Below are positions 31,271 to 44,051 of a DNA stretch of 64,000 nucleotides, one piece after another. The DNA is from Anaspis maculata (lineage: Eukaryota > Arthropoda > Insecta > Coleoptera > Scraptiidae). A program made the translations under genes and the position numbers. The first letter of the stretch is position 1. Each line of letters opens with the position of its first letter. The notes beneath the pieces were generated by a model. That model was not told the origin of the DNA, did not search any database, and worked only from the letters and a program-made list of their open reading frames with translations. The DNA is taken from NCBI GenBank assembly GCA_949128115.1, contig OX421963.1, forward strand, positions 38,237,979 through 38,301,978. The letters run 5' to 3'.

Positions 31271-33218
31271 TGAAGTCATACATTTTTATCGCATCCAGCA
31301 CTCAGTGACTATGAAAGTTACGGGAGGGGCACCGGCTATGGGCACCGGAACTTTGGGGGCGAGTGCAAGCAGTCAAGCACATCTATGCATTATTGCATCT
31401 GTATTCTCCAAGTTATTATATCCAGCCACACAGCACATGAGCAGTATATTATTGCTGAACTAGTCGTAGGTAATCCTAGAAGCAACTTAAACTTGCACTG
31501 ATGTTCAGCTGCTTCAGCTTCAACGGTTTGTTGCATTATATCTTATATCTGAATTTCAGCGCAAACGTCAAATGTCGCATCGGCACCGCAACCGATCGCG
31601 GAGATAAAATCCCCAGATTTGTTGGCGCCTGCGCAAGTGCACAGTATGTAGATTGAATAAAACGAATCAGGATCGTAACCAGCGATCCTCTCTGCACGAC
31701 CAAGCGCCTTATTCCGAGAGGGGAGCGATCATCAGGCGACGAGGTGTAGCCAATCACAGCCCTGATTGCCTAGCAACTTCACATGTGAACCGATCACATC
31801 CTTCCTAGAAATAGGGTCTTTAGGATCAGAACGATCGGGTAGGTTCATAACAGTTACGACGTTAACATGCCATATAAGGTACCCTTACACTGACGAGCGA
31901 CCTTGAAACTAAAAAATCTCAACGACTTCCTCAGGAACTCGCGATTTCTTTTTTATAGATCAACGACTTGACAAACTATTAATAAACGCCATGTAACAGT
32001 TACTATTATGGCGTTTATAAATAACTCATGCAGAATCACTTTCTCTCTCTTTCTCCCTCTCTTTCTGTCTAATTAAAAGTTATCTCCGCGTAATTAACAT
32101 GGCCAAACGACTTAACCGCATCCGATTCCCACAGAAACTAATCCGTCTATAATACGCATTTAAAATATCACTTAAATGTTGAAATCACATTATAATATTT
32201 TGTGCGCTGTTATACACAGCTGGTGTACGTTCACTCTACAGGAGGTTTTTTGAGCTGCAAAGATATAACCTTGGAAGGTTAAGCTGGTGCAGCTTTATTG
32301 TTGCTCCTTTCCGAAGTGAACTGGTTTAACTTCTCCGACACCTGTTTGCAGGAAGACAGTAATTATTTCGATCCATATAAGACACTTTTTTATTTCCAGT
32401 AACTAATTAGTTCCTGATCCTGATTTTCTTTCGGGGGATTTCAACATTATACTTTTCCAGTACTAGCCGTGATATACCAATATTCTCACCCTGCATACAC
32501 ATAAACTTGTCAAAAAATGAAGTGCAACACCCGGAAATGTTGCCTCGGTTAAAGTGAGGATGTCTCGAGGAATCGAGGAAAAATAAAAATTGCTTGTTTT
32601 TTTCCGGTGCTTGAGTAATCTTTTGACATCCCTGCTTTTGACTTGAGAGCACCATTAGATCACTTGATTGTTGACCTAATGCACGATATAAAGGGTGATA
32701 AAGGAAGCGGTGCAAAAATGATCTGACTTCAGCAAGGTCCCGTTTGAAGAAAATAAGTCGCAAATTTTTTCAAGTCACATTCCGGAAAGCGTACATGTGA
32801 TAGTGTTAGGCTTATTCAAAGAGATATTTATTTTTATGTGAATCATGGATTGAGAATAGAACAGTAAAACAAGGACCTATGATGGGAAAAACTGGTAATT
32901 ATAGCAATCTTAATGCATTGGGCACTTGCCATTGGTGCATTTTGACACCTTGGATAATTTGATATAAAATGAAATGCCGCAGCATGATTGATTTGCCATA
33001 GTTTCAATAGGGATGCATATATCCTTATCACTTATGATGGTCAGTGGGATCGAATTGTTTTATTGTACGTTTATTGATACAGCATTTTATTGTGTTTAAT
33101 TCAACATATTTCAAACAGAGTTCTCAAAAAGCTTCAAAAAGACCTAGTCGAAAGTCAAAATCGTTACATCGAAATCTTCTGTCTTTCAACTCAACAATCA
33201 ATAGAGACTTTTCCGTTT
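31271..33218. other. Unassigned sequence
   Basis: About 1.9 kb without recognisable genes. A short CT-rich run lies at 32042-32068. Confidence 0.45.
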
Positions 33219-33544
33219 AAGGACGGAGTCATATTGGTAAAAGAAACGTTGCGAAATCAATCCCTGTGGGTTTATTCCTTGGCCGATTCTTACCATTTAG
33301 GTCTCTTTCGAAAGCTACAAGGTTGTACTTTGGTTTGAGCCTATTGGCATTTCCAAAATCCAAAAATAATTTTTTCAAATAACAAAATTCAAAAAAAAAT
33401 CAGATTTCGGGAATGCCAGTGGGCTCAAATCAAAGTACATACTTGTAGCTTTCGAAAGAGACCAAAATGGTAACAATCCGTCAAGGAATAAACCCACAGG
33501 GATTGATTTTGCAACGCTTGTTTTACCAATTGAACACCGTCCTT
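33219..33544. mobile_element. Palindromic MITE, AAGGACGG family, copy 1
   Basis: Arms match inverted: AAGGACGG...ACGTTGCGAAATCAATCC, TTCGAAAGCTACAAGG, CCCATTGGCATT-like, then the mirror image ending CCGTCCTT. Related copies lie at 40638-40957 and 61921-62135. Confidence 0.8.
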
Positions 33545-33659
33545 AATAAATCTACCATAGATCCTATGTGCGCAAAATTTGGTCTAAATCGGTGTGGCGG
33601 TTCTCAGAAGTATCGCATTCCGAGTACAGAACGATTAAATTTGAAACTACGTTTCTAAA

Positions 33660-34037
33660 AATATTTTCAGATCTTTCAAAGAAGAGTAATTCTTATCTCA
33701 GCTCCTATTGTGACTGAAGATGTTGAATGGGTAATTTCACCCCCTACCCTAGCTTAGTTCCAATCTCAGATGTTTACTGAAGGGATCAACTGTTTTTTTT
33801 TCAATATTGTTTGCGAAAAAAGAAAAACTCCCGATTTTGAAAAATCAATAACTTCAGAGAGGATTGTTAGATTTCATTGATTCTGAACTGCTGTGAAGAG
33901 AATTGAAAGATTTGTTGTCTTTTGAAAGACTCTCAAAATTATTACAAGACTCGGCCCCTATACTTCAATTTTAAATTTTTGAATGTGTAGTCATTCTGTC
34001 TAGGGGGAAGAGTGGAACGGCAAGATTGAAAAAATGC
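33660..34037. repeat. Left part of a repeat shared with 47600-47950
   Basis: Shared landmarks are CCTACCCTAGCTTAGTTCCA, ATGTTTACTGAAGGGATC, GTAGTCATTCTGTCTAGGGG and GAAAAAATGCTAGTA. Its right part resumes at about 36184 (TTATGTCCCCCTCAAAAAG), so the fold-back between is an insertion. Confidence 0.65.
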
Positions 34038-34626
34038 TAGTAGTTGGTTGGTAGCTTACGATACGGCATTGAATGATACAGAAAATTCCTTTTGCATGAG
34101 TGTTCTACAAGGCCTATTGAACGATATTAGAAGGAGAAGCACAAAAGCTTCTTCTTAGGGGGGCCGCAGGGGGCCCTGTCAAGTTGACGGTCCAAGAACT
34201 CCTACCAAACCATCTTCCAATTTTGTTGTATCGCTCAAATAGTGATGATGTGACTCCATATCCATTGTGAATCTCGATGGCATTGGTCGTCATGTCTTTT
34301 CATCCTTCATGCTCGAGTTCATGCTTGGAAAAAGAATTTCTTCAGGAGGTCAGAGAAATCACGTTTTATTTTTTTCATACATGCAAGAGGATGCGAAGTT
34401 AGTAGCATGTTTCGTGTCTCAACTTTTATCTAGCATTTCCAGAATCCTATTATGAAGTCAATTTTTTGGCTTCCCAGTTTTGGGCTGATTGGTAGGCAAA
34501 GAAGTAGGTATTTTTCAACATCCAGTTCAGACGTACTTTTTCCAATGTCCAACTAAAAGTTATTGAGACTATCATCAAGGATGGATAGACTGAACTATTT
34601 TCTAAACATTATGTCGAGAAAATAAT

Positions 34627-34948
34627 GGAGTATTATACTTTAAAAAATTTTTTTTTTCGATGGAAACAGAAACGTAATGGAAAAATAACTGACCCGTATT
34701 TTTTTTATTTGGGCAAAAATCGTATCGTTTGGCCGCAATAAATAAACGAAATTCCTATATTCTGCCTATTTCTGACGTCATTTACACAGGCCGTATAGAC
34801 GGTGACTCGCTGTGACGTCAGAACTAGTTGATGTTATTTATTTATTACGCCCAAACGATACGGTTTTTGACTGAATAAAAAAACACGGGTCAATTATTTT
34901 CCAATGTAGTTTCCATTTCAATCAAAATTTTTTTTTAGTATAATACTC
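34627..34948. mobile_element. Palindromic MITE, GAGTATTATACT ends
   Basis: GGAGTATTATACTTTAAAAA and the inverted GAGTATTATACTAAAAAAAA bound a hairpin-like element that includes GGGCAAAAATCGTATCGTTT and its mirror. It is absent from the corresponding place in the opposite arm. Confidence 0.75.
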
Positions 34949-35468
34949 TATTCTAAACCACGCATGGAAAGTACACAAATTATTTTTCTTTCGGCCGGTC
35001 GAATTGCGATGCCTACTATTCAAAACAAATTCAAAACTGACAAAAACTCTAAGAGCCGACTCAGAATTGAATGTCGAACCACATAATGACTAAGTTTCAT
35101 TCCAGTTTAGTCTGGCGATGATGCTCAGTGTTCTGCCTGACGGGCGTAGTATGCATCGCAATTCGACCGACCGAAGAAAAATAATTTGTGTACCATGCGC
35201 GGTTTAGAATTGATTTTCTCGACCTAATGTTTAGAAAATAGTTCAGTCTATCCACCCCTGATGATGACGATTTCAATAACCTCCAGTTGGACACTGAAAA
35301 AAGTACGTCTGAGCTGGATGTTAAAAAATACCTACTTCTTAGCCTACCAATAAGCCCAAAATTGAGAACCCAAAAAATTGACTTCATAATAGGATTCTGG
35401 GAATGCCGAATAACAGGTTGAGACACAAAACATACCAACTTCGCATCCTCTTGTGTGTATAATAGTAT

Positions 35469-35843
35469 ATTACATACCGAGACGGGAAATACATCATTAC
35501 TGCTGAGGGCACAGAGAGCCTCCAGGCAGGCTCTAGCCCGGAGCTGGAATGATGTATTTACCGTCGAGAGTATGTATACTATTTTACTCCCAACCATGTG
35601 CTCAGCTTGGAGGATTACAGGCGTTCAAAAGTTGAAATCTGAAAATTAACTTTTTGTCATAACTTCCAGATAGCAGATAGGCCGATTAATTTTGCTAAAA
35701 CGTGGTTCAGGAAATACTGATTAACACACTTATTGTTTGGTTGGGTGCATATTTTGAAATTTCCCTTCTAAAGCTACCATTTCTTCACTTTCTTGGGAGG
35801 TCGGCAATGGGTCACTTCCCGACCTCCTACTAGGTATGTAATG
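35469..35843. mobile_element. Small insertion in the right arm, ATTACATACC ends
   Basis: ATTACATACCGAGACGGG and inverted ATTACATACCTAGTAGG bound sequence missing from the left arm. The insertion limits are approximate. Confidence 0.5.
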
Positions 35844-36183
35844 AATCAATTACCATAGTGGTTGTGAGTAAAAAATAAAAAGTGATTTCTCTGACCTCCT
35901 GAAGAAATCAATTTTTCAAGCATGAAGGATGGAAGAGACATGGCGACCAATGCCATCGAGATTCACAATGGAGTCACATCATCCCTATTTGAGTGATACA
36001 ACGAAATTGGAAGATGGTTTGGTAGGAGTTCTTGGACCGTCAACTTGACAGGCCCCCCTGAGGGAAAGCTTTTGTGCTTCCTCTTCTAATATCGTCCGAT
36101 GGGCCTAGTAGAACACTCATGCAAAAGAATTTTTCTGTATCATTAAATGCTGCACAGTACCGTTTTTCATATGTACCGACCAC

Positions 36184-37619
36184 ACTATAGTTATTATGTC
36201 CCCCTCAAAAAGAAAATTCACCTGTTTCGTAATTTATTCAGAAAAAATTGTGCAGCGAAAAACCTAGGGTAAGTCAAAAAATCAAATGTGTAGGTATTAT
36301 CCCCGGAAAACCTGGGTGAAGTCAGGGAATTTTGGAACTCAAGTTGATAGCGTACCCCGTATTGCGGCTTCGTCGCTTCGAGCAAGGACAAAATCGTATG
36401 GTATGGAAAATAATGCGCAACCATGTTGAAAAAGTACGCTCGACTTGTTCCCGTTAAGTCTCCCACATGGTTTTAACAACTGATTACTGTCATTTGAGAG
36501 CGAAACGTGTCATTATCTTGATTCAAAATTACATAGAAACTGGATTTTTTTGCCTCTGCATACAAAACGTGACGACGATCGACACTCGGCAGTTAGCAGC
36601 CAGCGCATCCAGAATATTTTTGATCAATATCACAAAAGGTTCTGTGAATGTATTTGCATATTATTCTTGGAACTGCGAAATAATAGCAGTGCGGTTTTTC
36701 CATATTGAACAGTAACATTTTGCTTGTCTTTTATCATCTTAGAAATGTTAATTTTTTAGAGTATTCAGATAGTTTCATGAGACCAAATGTGGAAAATCCA
36801 TTATCGTTTGAGCTCTGCCCTACACATCTACACATCATTATTCAAAAATGTGAATAGCTTTTGTCTGGAGAATACAATAAAATGGCAGTACGTTCAGCAG
36901 CTTTGTGATTCGAATGACCTGAGAGATTCCAAATCTGATCTGAACTATAGAAAATCCCTAAAACTTCAGTTGATTGACAGGAGAAATTAGGCACGATAGT
37001 TCACGGCAATGAACGATGCTGTCCGGGTTATTTTTAACGCATTTTTTGCACATTTCTACTACAGATGGATGGAAAATCTTTGCAGGACGTGATATCAGAC
37101 TCTGACGCTTGGCTTCATATTATTGAAAAAAGGAGTGTTTCTTTCGACCCGTTTTAGATTTGACGTTGATTATCTAAGGAATCGCAAGCACACTTCGCTT
37201 CGCTGAATTAATGCGGAAACTATAGACACCTTGACATATCTGCTGTTTCACATCGATTTTGATTCATTTTGACTAATAATCCAAATTTCAAAACCGAAAG
37301 CAGGCCGCTGCAAGAAATTCTTGCCGGTTGCATAAATGCTGTTTGCCGGATTTTTGATGGCTAAACGACGTTAGCCCTAGTGGAGTTCGAGAAAACTTAC
37401 GTAAATAAATAAATTAATATATTTATTTCACCATCAGGGAACATACACTATGCTACAGGCTTCGTCAGTAAGAGTATATCCACAAAAGGGATGTGAACCC
37501 AGCTTAAGCTTTATTTTCCAAGTACATCGGGCCAACTGCAAAAAACTGAGAAAAACTCGTCCTATCAAAAATTGTTGGTGCTGTTTTGATGAAAACTTCA
37601 TGAATTATACAGGGTGTCT
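36184..37619. other. Repeat tail, then unassigned sequence
   Basis: The first 100 bp continue the repeat interrupted at 34037. The rest shows no gene. Confidence 0.45.
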
Positions 37620-38817
37620 CACGAAGTAACCGACATAGTTCAAGGGTAGATGTACTTTCTCGAGGCAAATCAGAATCTGCCTTCGAAATTCTCCTGACGT
37701 CCCCCGTTTTAGGGTGATTTATGTGTTCAACCGAAAAGTTTGATTGGCCATATATCTCAGGAATACATCAATAGATTCTATTGAAATTTTGCAGGTATAT
37801 TCTAGAACCAAGAGCCTTTGTAGCGTCCTATTCACTTATAAAATAAATACAGGACCGTACCCAAAATATTATTTTTTGAGTTTCTGTTAAAAAAGTCATC
37901 CTATATAAATGTTTATCAAAATCTGATGTCATATTCGGTAAGTACATAAAAAATGCTACAAAATGCGATTCCTAAATTGTTTGGCAGTAATTTAGCTGAT
38001 TCGAAAAAAAAAATTAACAGAGATTTTTCATATATATTTTTGAAAATTTGATTCAAATCACTCCAACGCTATTCCAGATAGTCAAATAAAGTCACAATTC
38101 CAATTTTGATCTCTACCAAACTGAAAATAATTTCAGGAGAACTTGAGTAAGAATCTGAGGTACCAAATTCATGTTTCCAGAAAATATTCCTGAAATTATT
38201 TTTAGTTGGTTAGAGCACCACGATTGAAATAGTGACTTTGTTTGACCATCTGGAATAGCGTTTCACTGATTTAAATTTCCAAAAATATTCCTGAAAAATC
38301 TCTGTCAATAATTTTTTTTCGAATCAGCTAAATTAGTGCCAAACCATTTAGGAATCGCATTTTGTGGCATTTTTTATGTGGTTACCGAATATGACATCAA
38401 CTTTTGAAAAAAAATCTATACAGGATGACGTTTACAACAGAAACTCGAAAAACAAAATTTTGGGTACGGTCCTGTATTTATTTCATAAGTGAATAGGGCG
38501 CTAAAAGGCTCTTGGTTCTGGAATATACCTGCAAAATTTCAATAGATTCTATTGATGTATTTCTGAGATATGGCCAATCAAACTTTTCGGTTGAACACAT
38601 AAATCACCCTGTATATCAAAAAGAGGGGACGCAGGAAAATTTCAAAGGCAGATTCTGATTTGCCTCGAGAAAGTAAGGGGTGTTTTTTTGAATCTGGCGT
38701 CGAAGTGGCCAAATTCGCCTGCATTCGGCCAGAGCAGAGCACACTTCGACGCCAGATTTAAAAAAACACCCGTTACATCTACTCTTGAACTATGTCGGTT
38801 ACTTCGTGGGTCACCTG
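37620..38817. mobile_element. 1.2-kb fold-back element, TA|CAGGGTGTCTCACG ends
   Basis: The left arm, with GTAACCGACATAGTTCAAGG and GAGGCAAATCAGAATCTGCC, is mirrored at the right end. The centre lies near 38165. The right end is slightly decayed (CACCTGTGTA). A 98-bp MITE sits inside the right arm. Confidence 0.85.
38676..38773. mobile_element. 98-bp MITE with TA target duplication
   Basis: Ends AGGGGTGTTTTTTTGAATCT and inverted ACGGGTGTTTTTTTAAATCT, continuing GGCGTCGAAGTG on both sides, form a hairpin. TA flanks it (38674-38675, 38774-38775). The opposite arm of the host fold-back shows the uninterrupted site near 37650. Confidence 0.88.
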
Positions 38818-39433
38818 TGTAGTTTATCAAACTAACCTTTACTGCACACAATCAGTTCCTATTATATTTTTGTTTTCTGAAATGTGGATGTAGAATGAGC
38901 CTATGTTGTTGTAATAAAAATCTTGCTGACGTGGAAAAGTGGTCTCATTATGAAATCATATCAAAGTTAAAAAGAACGGACATTATTGCGAAAATGTTTG
39001 CTTTTTGTGTTATTCTTAACTCACATCAACAATATCTGGTGGGTGGTTTTCACAAAAGCTAATTTCAATTAATTCGTGCTTCAAAGAATCCACCCTAGAA
39101 AAAGGATGTTTTTTTCTGTCAGATGAAAACGTAAATCTGACTATCTTCAGTTGTTATTGGTTTTTTTTGATTTTTTTCTTTCGCCTGTTTATATGGAGAT
39201 ATAAAATAATTTCTCTTAACCCTAGTTGAAAAAAAATTAGCAGCCTCGATCTAGAGGCCTTTTGGTCGGAGCCGCTCTTTGCATACAGAGGACTCGGACT
39301 TTGGAGGTATCATCTTTATTATTGAGAGTATTATTATTATCTCATCATCATCATTATTATTATAATTAATAATATTTTACTTATACAGATGTTGCTGTTG
39401 TTTTAAGCTCTGAAGAATGTGCGCTGCAATTTA
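38818..39433. other. Unassigned sequence
   Basis: AT-rich with a small ATT/ATC run at 39325-39372; no gene seen. Confidence 0.4.
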
Positions 39434-40030
39434 TGTGTTTCAGCGATGATAGCAAAAAATTCAATTGTGGGTAGATTTTGTCAAAATATGACGTAAACCT
39501 ATATACCATTTTGAAGTTCGGCCTAATAACGAAGATACAGCCTTTCACAGTTGCCTTTTTTTCCTTTTTCGGATTTCAAAAATTTGTACTCGAATTTGTA
39601 GCTCAGTGACGTTTTTGCCAAAATTATTTTAATTCAGCACAGACTGATTTGTAAAAACTATCTTCCGACCTGCGAAATTTTGAAACAATCCAACCAGCGG
39701 TGTAGGAGTTATGAGGGTCAATAATTTAGAAGCATCCGAAGAAAAGTTGACTCAAGGTGACTCCCTATAACTTCTAGGCCACTGATTGGATTCTTTCAAA
39801 ATTTGGCAAGTCGATCGATAATTATGACAATCAGCTTATGCTGAATTGAAGCTAAATTTGTCGGGAAGTTCCTGAGTTCTTGAGTGATTGAAATCTGAAA
39901 AAAGTTAACTTTGAAGGGCTGTATCTTCGTCATTAGGCCGAACTTTGCAAAATGGTATATAGGTTTTCGTCATATTTTAACGAGATCTACTCACAGTCGA
40001 ATTTTTAGCTATCATCGCTGAAACACCCTG
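39434..40030. mobile_element. Fold-back element, TGTTTCAGCGATGATAGC family, copy 1
   Basis: Mirror-image arms contain TTCAATTGTG, TAGATTTTGTCAAAATATGACG and GAAGATACAGCC. The right end is intact (CACCCTG|TA); the left end has lost CAGGG. The same family forms 58842-59557. Confidence 0.8.
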
Positions 40031-40637
40031 TATAATGGTACCGAAACTTCAGCGAAACAACCGTTGTTTGCTATCACAATCCAAAAATTCCATCACAACA
40101 GCGCTCAAATATTTATGCACCAATGGATATCAATCAAGATTAAGAAATCATAAAAATTGTTTTCCGCAGAAAAGCTCTGCGTTAAGACTTTATGATTTGA
40201 CTATTATTGTTACTCAATGATCTTGGAATTTTATTGTGCCAATAAAAAAATCGACAATCGTGCTTTTTGATGAATCACAAAACAAAGGTTCTCGAACAAT
40301 GACAAAATGGATGTTTTCATATTGAAAAAAGTAATTTCATGATATGCCTGTGATTGTGGAAAAATGCCAATAAATATTATCAAGAATTTTATTGTCATTA
40401 CCATACAGGTGTACAATAACCAATAATATAATACAAATGAAAAGAAAATTTACAAGACAACTTCATTCATCTCAATGTTAAATAATAAGGTTTGCAGTTT
40501 AGAAAGGAAGTTGTACCTATCAGAGTTAAATTAGAAGAAATTTATGTACTATGATCCCTCAAAATTCAACTGTGAATGCGCCGTCGAACAATGTATTTTG
40601 TGTAGGTACACTGGCGGGCTCATAGATTAAAACACTT
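40031..40637. other. Unassigned sequence
   Basis: No gene or repeat recognised. Confidence 0.4.
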
Positions 40638-40957
40638 AAGGAAGGAGTTCAATTGGTAAAATAAGCGTTGCGAAATCAATCCGTCTGGGTTTATTCCTTG
40701 ACGGATTTTCACCATTTTGGTCTCTTTCGAAAGCTACAAGGATGTACTTTGGTTTGAGCCCATTGGCATTCCCAAAATCCAAAAATTAATTTGACATTCG
40801 AAAAAATTATTTTTGGATTTTGGAAATGCCAATGGACTCAAACCAAAGTACATCCTTGTAGCTTTCGAAAGAGACCAAAATGGTGAAAATCCGTTAAGGA
40901 ATAAACCCAGACGGATTGATTTCGCAACGCTTATTTTACCAATTCAACACCGTCCTT
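40638..40957. mobile_element. Palindromic MITE, AAGGACGG family, copy 2
   Basis: Near-perfect palindrome with GCGTTGCGAAATCAATCCGT, GAGACC/GGTCTCTTTCGAAAGC and CAAAATCCAAAAAT at its centre. It is less diverged between arms than copy 1. Confidence 0.85.
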
Positions 40958-42134
40958 GATGCAATGTTTTCCTTTTTTCAATTTGATCTGATATCAATTG
41001 ATTTTTCCACATGGTTCATGATTTTCACAACAGTACAAAATAGAAGTTCTCTTCTACAGCTAGCCGAGTCCCTATAATATGAGGAGATTAATTCACAATC
41101 GGCCAGAGCCACAATTTTGCAAATGAGAATGGCAAGTGTCCAGTGTTTTCCTGTTCATGAGCGAGAATTCCCTCCTCTCTACTGGAGGCTTCCCTTTAAC
41201 AATAATTTCAAGGGGTGTCTATGTGTCCCATATGTGTATAGGAAAACTACTCATACCGATACAGTTATTTGTTCTCCATTAAATCATCCTGAGTAGTAAA
41301 TTAGCTTCTTTAGACTGTTATTTCCCCTAAACTAAGGCAGTCGCAAATGTTCATCGGCGGACCTTCCAGGGAAAGAGCGAAAGAACTAATAAATCTTAGC
41401 AAGAACCAGCTCAGATGGGCACTGGGGACACTGTTCGCTCATAAAACATCTTACCACCGCATAAAGGTAAAAGACGACCCTGATTGTATCTAGGCTATGT
41501 AGCGAAGAGGAAGAAACTCTTTTCCACATACTATGTCAGTGCCCTGCTCTTGGAGCAGTCAGACACCCGTACTTTGGGGCTATGTATATAAACTGCTCCA
41601 CAATGAAGTTGTCGACACCAAAAAAATGGCTTGACTTTGACGGCCAATAACTTTCGATTGCCAAAAGTGATTTCCGTTCAGTTTATTGCGTTTACTAGCC
41701 CAATCTATCCTCAACAGATCCTGTCATTGTGAATATCAAAAAACTGCATACAACATTTAACCAAGGTGATACGTGAAAAGGTGAAAAATTGCGACAACTT
41801 AATCGAACCCCCATTTGCAAAAAAAATTTTTATAATTCTCAAGTGAAAATCATGAAGTGTGATGCCTTATCTCAAAACAGTTTTGGAATTACCGAGATTG
41901 GAGGTCTTACACAGAAGATATGAATTTTTATATGGAATGTAACAGATTTGCTCTATTTTCTCGCAAGATTAAATCACTTCTAATGAATGGATGATTGACA
42001 TTCAGCACGATTGTTCCTACAACCGTTTCGGATAACTTGAATTTAAAAAGAACCCGAAAATTTGGTGTGGGGCCAGGCAGGGGGCACTTTTTAAAAAGCT
42101 AGTCACTGTTTGTTTTTGGCACGTTGAATTGCAT

Positions 42135-43241
42135 CCCAGGCAACACACGTTAGTTCAATAAACGTCTATTCAACGTATAATCGGTATATTTTTGGTTTAA
42201 GTCTGGTAAAGGTATATCGCATAAACGTTTATATTAAACGAATTTATAACTAAACGTTCAAAAATCGTTTTATAAACGTATGCAAATCCCATTTTTGTAA
42301 ATGTAATTTATTATCTATTGAATTTAAACGAATAATATCATAGTTTATTCAACGATTTTAACAAATCAAACGTGAACCATTCTTGTCCATGATTTGAATA
42401 GGTATATTTTACGAACTGCAAAAACGTTTTTTTCAGGTAGAATAAAAATGTATATTCCACATTTAAAATAAATGTTCGAACTATTTTCTTGAAAAATAAT
42501 TTAATTTATATGGATTTTAAACGAATGACATCCCAGCCATCCGGGCCGGTTTAGCAAAGCCGCTCGCTCGGTTTTTCCTCCTGCATCAGCCTCCGCATCC
42601 AATACGCGCGGGTTAGTTCCGCGAGCCACCGAGCGGCCGCGGTAGTATCCCTCTCACTAGCGCGGAGTACGCCGCTTTAGTATAGGTGATTTGACGGCCA
42701 CCGCCGACAGCAACAGATACCAAGCCTGTTCATACGTACTATACGTGCAAAGTACAGTCATTGTCCATGACACGTCTATAGTCTATATGACATTGAACAA
42801 GTGGCGTAGAGCGCAGAGCCCGAATTCCTCTGGCAACTCATAGAGCTTTCAAATGGTAGCGTAGAAGCCAGAGACAAATGTTCCCCTGCACCAACTCAAA
42901 CTGTCTCTCTCAAGGCAAAGGGGTCCTAAACACCTACTTCTAATCAATCGTGGATACCTTCTGGTGTCTTGGTGGTATCCTCTACCTCCCTAATAAATTA
43001 CACAAATAATTCTGGTATAAGTTGGCAACGTTCTGACATTGAATAAAGGTTGAATTTATACGTTTATTGTTGGTAGTTTACATAGATGATAAAAACGTAT
43101 AAATTACACTGAACAATTGGCCAATATATTGGTTTAAGTCGCGGACATTCTGACATTGATTATACGTTTACCATCTACCGTATATATCTTCAGTTTCTGA
43201 CAAAAAAAAAACGTTTATTGAACGAAAGTGTGTTGCCTGGG
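42135..43241. mobile_element. 1.1-kb element with CCCAGGCAACACAC inverted ends
   Basis: CCCAGGCAACACACGTTAGT and inverted CCCAGGCAACACACTTTCGT bound it, with AT on both sides (42133-42134, 43242-43243). Removing it restores the match to the opposite fold-back arm. The interior has many AAACGTTTA-type motifs at both ends and an unusual GC-rich core at about 42540-42720. No coding frame. Confidence 0.78.
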
Positions 43242-43879
43242 ATCGATATTTCAGATGTGGAACATGCTTTTTGCAAGTCTAAACCCCTGAATATGGTAGA
43301 ACTTCATTTTCCGTGGAAGAGGAAGCCCCCTGGAAGTTTACTTGTTGTGCTTGTGCTATGCCTGGAGTTTTACCCCTGATTGCGTTTTTCTGGTGATACC
43401 GTGCTACGAAGATGATCAAAAATGTGTGTTGCTACAATAATAACGCTAAAAACAAAGATCTCGGCATTGTTGGAGTGACTTGACGTGTCAATATGAACAA
43501 TGGCATAAATATAGGTTTCCTGCGTTTCTATAGCAACACACATTTTTGATCATCTTTGAAGCAGAGTATCACCAGAAAAACGCAATCAGGGGTGAAGCCC
43601 AGGCATAGCACAAGCACAGCATGTAAACTTCGAGGGGGCTCCCCCTCCCACGGAAAATGAAGTTCTACCATTTTCAGGAGTTTAGACTTGCAAAAAAATA
43701 TGTTCGACATCTGAAATACTGATGAAATTCAACGTGCCAAAAACAGACAGTGACTAGCGTTTCAAAAAGTGCCCCCTGTCTGGCCCCAAACCAAATTTTT
43801 GAGTTGTTTTTAAATTCAAGTTATCCGGAACGGTTGTAGGAACAATCGTGCTCAATGTCAACCACCCATCCATTGGAAG

Positions 43880-44051
43880 CAGTGGCGTAACTAGAGGGGG
43901 GGTTTCGGGGTCAACCCCCCCCCCCCCCATTGGCCATCGAATTCCCTGAAAAAATTTCAAATGCGACGCTTTTTTATTCGTTTTGCTCGCATATTCACAT
44001 ATTTTTCAGTCGTGACCCCCCCCCCATTGGACACTTCTAGTTACGCCACTG
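43880..44051. mobile_element. 172-bp hAT MITE with perfect 8-bp target duplication
   Basis: Ends CAGTGGCGTAACTAGA and inverted CAGTGGCGTAACTAGA; target duplication ATTGGAAG at 43872-43879 and 44052-44059. It contains C runs (43915-43928, 44018-44026). Confidence 0.92.

Larger units (their letters stand above)
34038..36183. mobile_element. 2.1-kb fold-back element inserted in a repeat
   Basis: Left and right halves are mirror images: CATGAGTGTTCTACAAGGCC, GACGGTCCAAGAACTCCTAC and AGGAGGTCAGAGAAATCAC recur inverted near 36125, 36035 and 35895. The centre is near 35060. The related repeat at about 47930 has the corresponding sequence without an insert. Two smaller insertions sit inside: 34627-34948 in the left arm and about 35469-35843 in the right arm. 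Exact ends are uncertain by a few bases. Confidence 0.78.
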
